Source of the DNA: Phycisphaerae bacterium
Lineage (GTDB): Bacteria; Planctomycetota; Phycisphaerae; SM23-33
Assembly (NCBI GenBank): GCA_009783465.1
Contig: WRDM01000031.1
Coordinates: forward strand, 1 to 33,377
Reading direction: 5' to 3'
DNA length: 33,377 bases
Below, one piece after another: positions 33,171 through 33,377 of this stretch (the first letter of the stretch is position 1; the number at the start of each line of letters is the position of its first letter). The position numbers were made by a program, and so were the translations under genes. Under the pieces are notes generated by a model, which had not been told where the DNA came from, searched no databases, and saw only the letters and a program-made list of their open reading frames with translations.

Positions 33171-33377
33171 GGGCGATCGCATCTAAATTTTCTTGTTATT
33201 CGTGTGTTTTCACGCAACGGACCATTTTTAGGCTGTTAGACTGTTAGGCTGTTAGGGAGAGGCTTATGAAGCATTAGGCCGAACGCACCGAAGCCGGCGC
33301 CTAACAGTCTAACAGCCTAACAGTCTAACAGCCTTTTGACGGAAAACCGGGCAAATTAAGATGCGATGGCCCTGCCA
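33169..33377. repeat. family B element with CTGTTAGG octads, reaching the window end
   Basis: Boundary arms CAGGGCGATCGCATCTAAATT (in effect 33169-33188) and AATTAAGATGCGATGGCCCTG (33354-33374) are inverted copies. Inside, CTGTTAGG/CTGTTAGA octads at 33230-33256 pair with their complement at 33300-33334, where the right arm has one more unit. The loop contains CTTATGAAGCATTAGGCC, related to the S23 cassette near 13283-13299. No gene is seen after 33014. Confidence 0.88.

Overview
The window looks like a chromosomal piece of a GC-rich planctomycete, most likely of the Phycisphaerae type. This is an inference. It rests on signal-peptide proteins followed by TQPTSQPA-like linkers, a prepilin-like protein ending in a FFDGH motif, and a wall-elongation set (mreC, mreD, PBP2, rodA) mixed with many secreted proteins of unknown function. 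No tRNA, rRNA, CRISPR array or recognisable transposase gene was seen.

Layout. 1-5050: a GntR/LacI-like regulator, then a PAS histidine kinase with a receiver domain and its NarL-type response regulator. 5350-9170: a single-cluster ferredoxin, a CheX-like protein, two secreted proteins and folB. 9300-15950: mreC-mreD, PBP2, a four-helix-bundle (S23) gene inside a repeat-bounded cassette, rodA, a small unknown gene and acpS. 16200-22070: LysM lipoprotein, unknown exported proteins and a large membrane protein. 22430-24255: a sugar dehydrogenase and TIM-barrel isomerase with overlapping ends. 24540-25560: a prepilin-like gene whose start codon is separated from its body by (AAGC)13. 25970-31510: a translation block (rpsB, tsf, pyrH, an AT-rich foreign-looking gene, frr, rpsP, trmD, rplS). 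31730-33014: yraN and a secreted metallo-beta-lactamase-fold protein.

The most striking feature is the intergenic DNA. Nearly every long gap is filled by a large inverted-repeat element. At least three families recur. Family A is a nested palindrome of 200-300 bp with heptad arrays of TAGCCAA or TAGCCAC type and an inner GTTCGAGAGAGTG block. Family B is bounded by AGGGCNATCGCAT and carries CTGTAGG or CTGTTAGG arrays. Family C has arms that include TTTGCG(T/C)TGT. Heptad sequence and copy number differ between elements, yet the two arms of each element stay complementary. One family B-like pair encloses the S23 gene.

There are also two hypermutable tracts in genes for envelope-type proteins: (AAGC)13 in the prepilin-like gene, which is out of frame as read here, and a C11 run in the large membrane protein, which is in frame.

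Calls rest on reading motifs and on hand alignment of repeats. No database search was possible.
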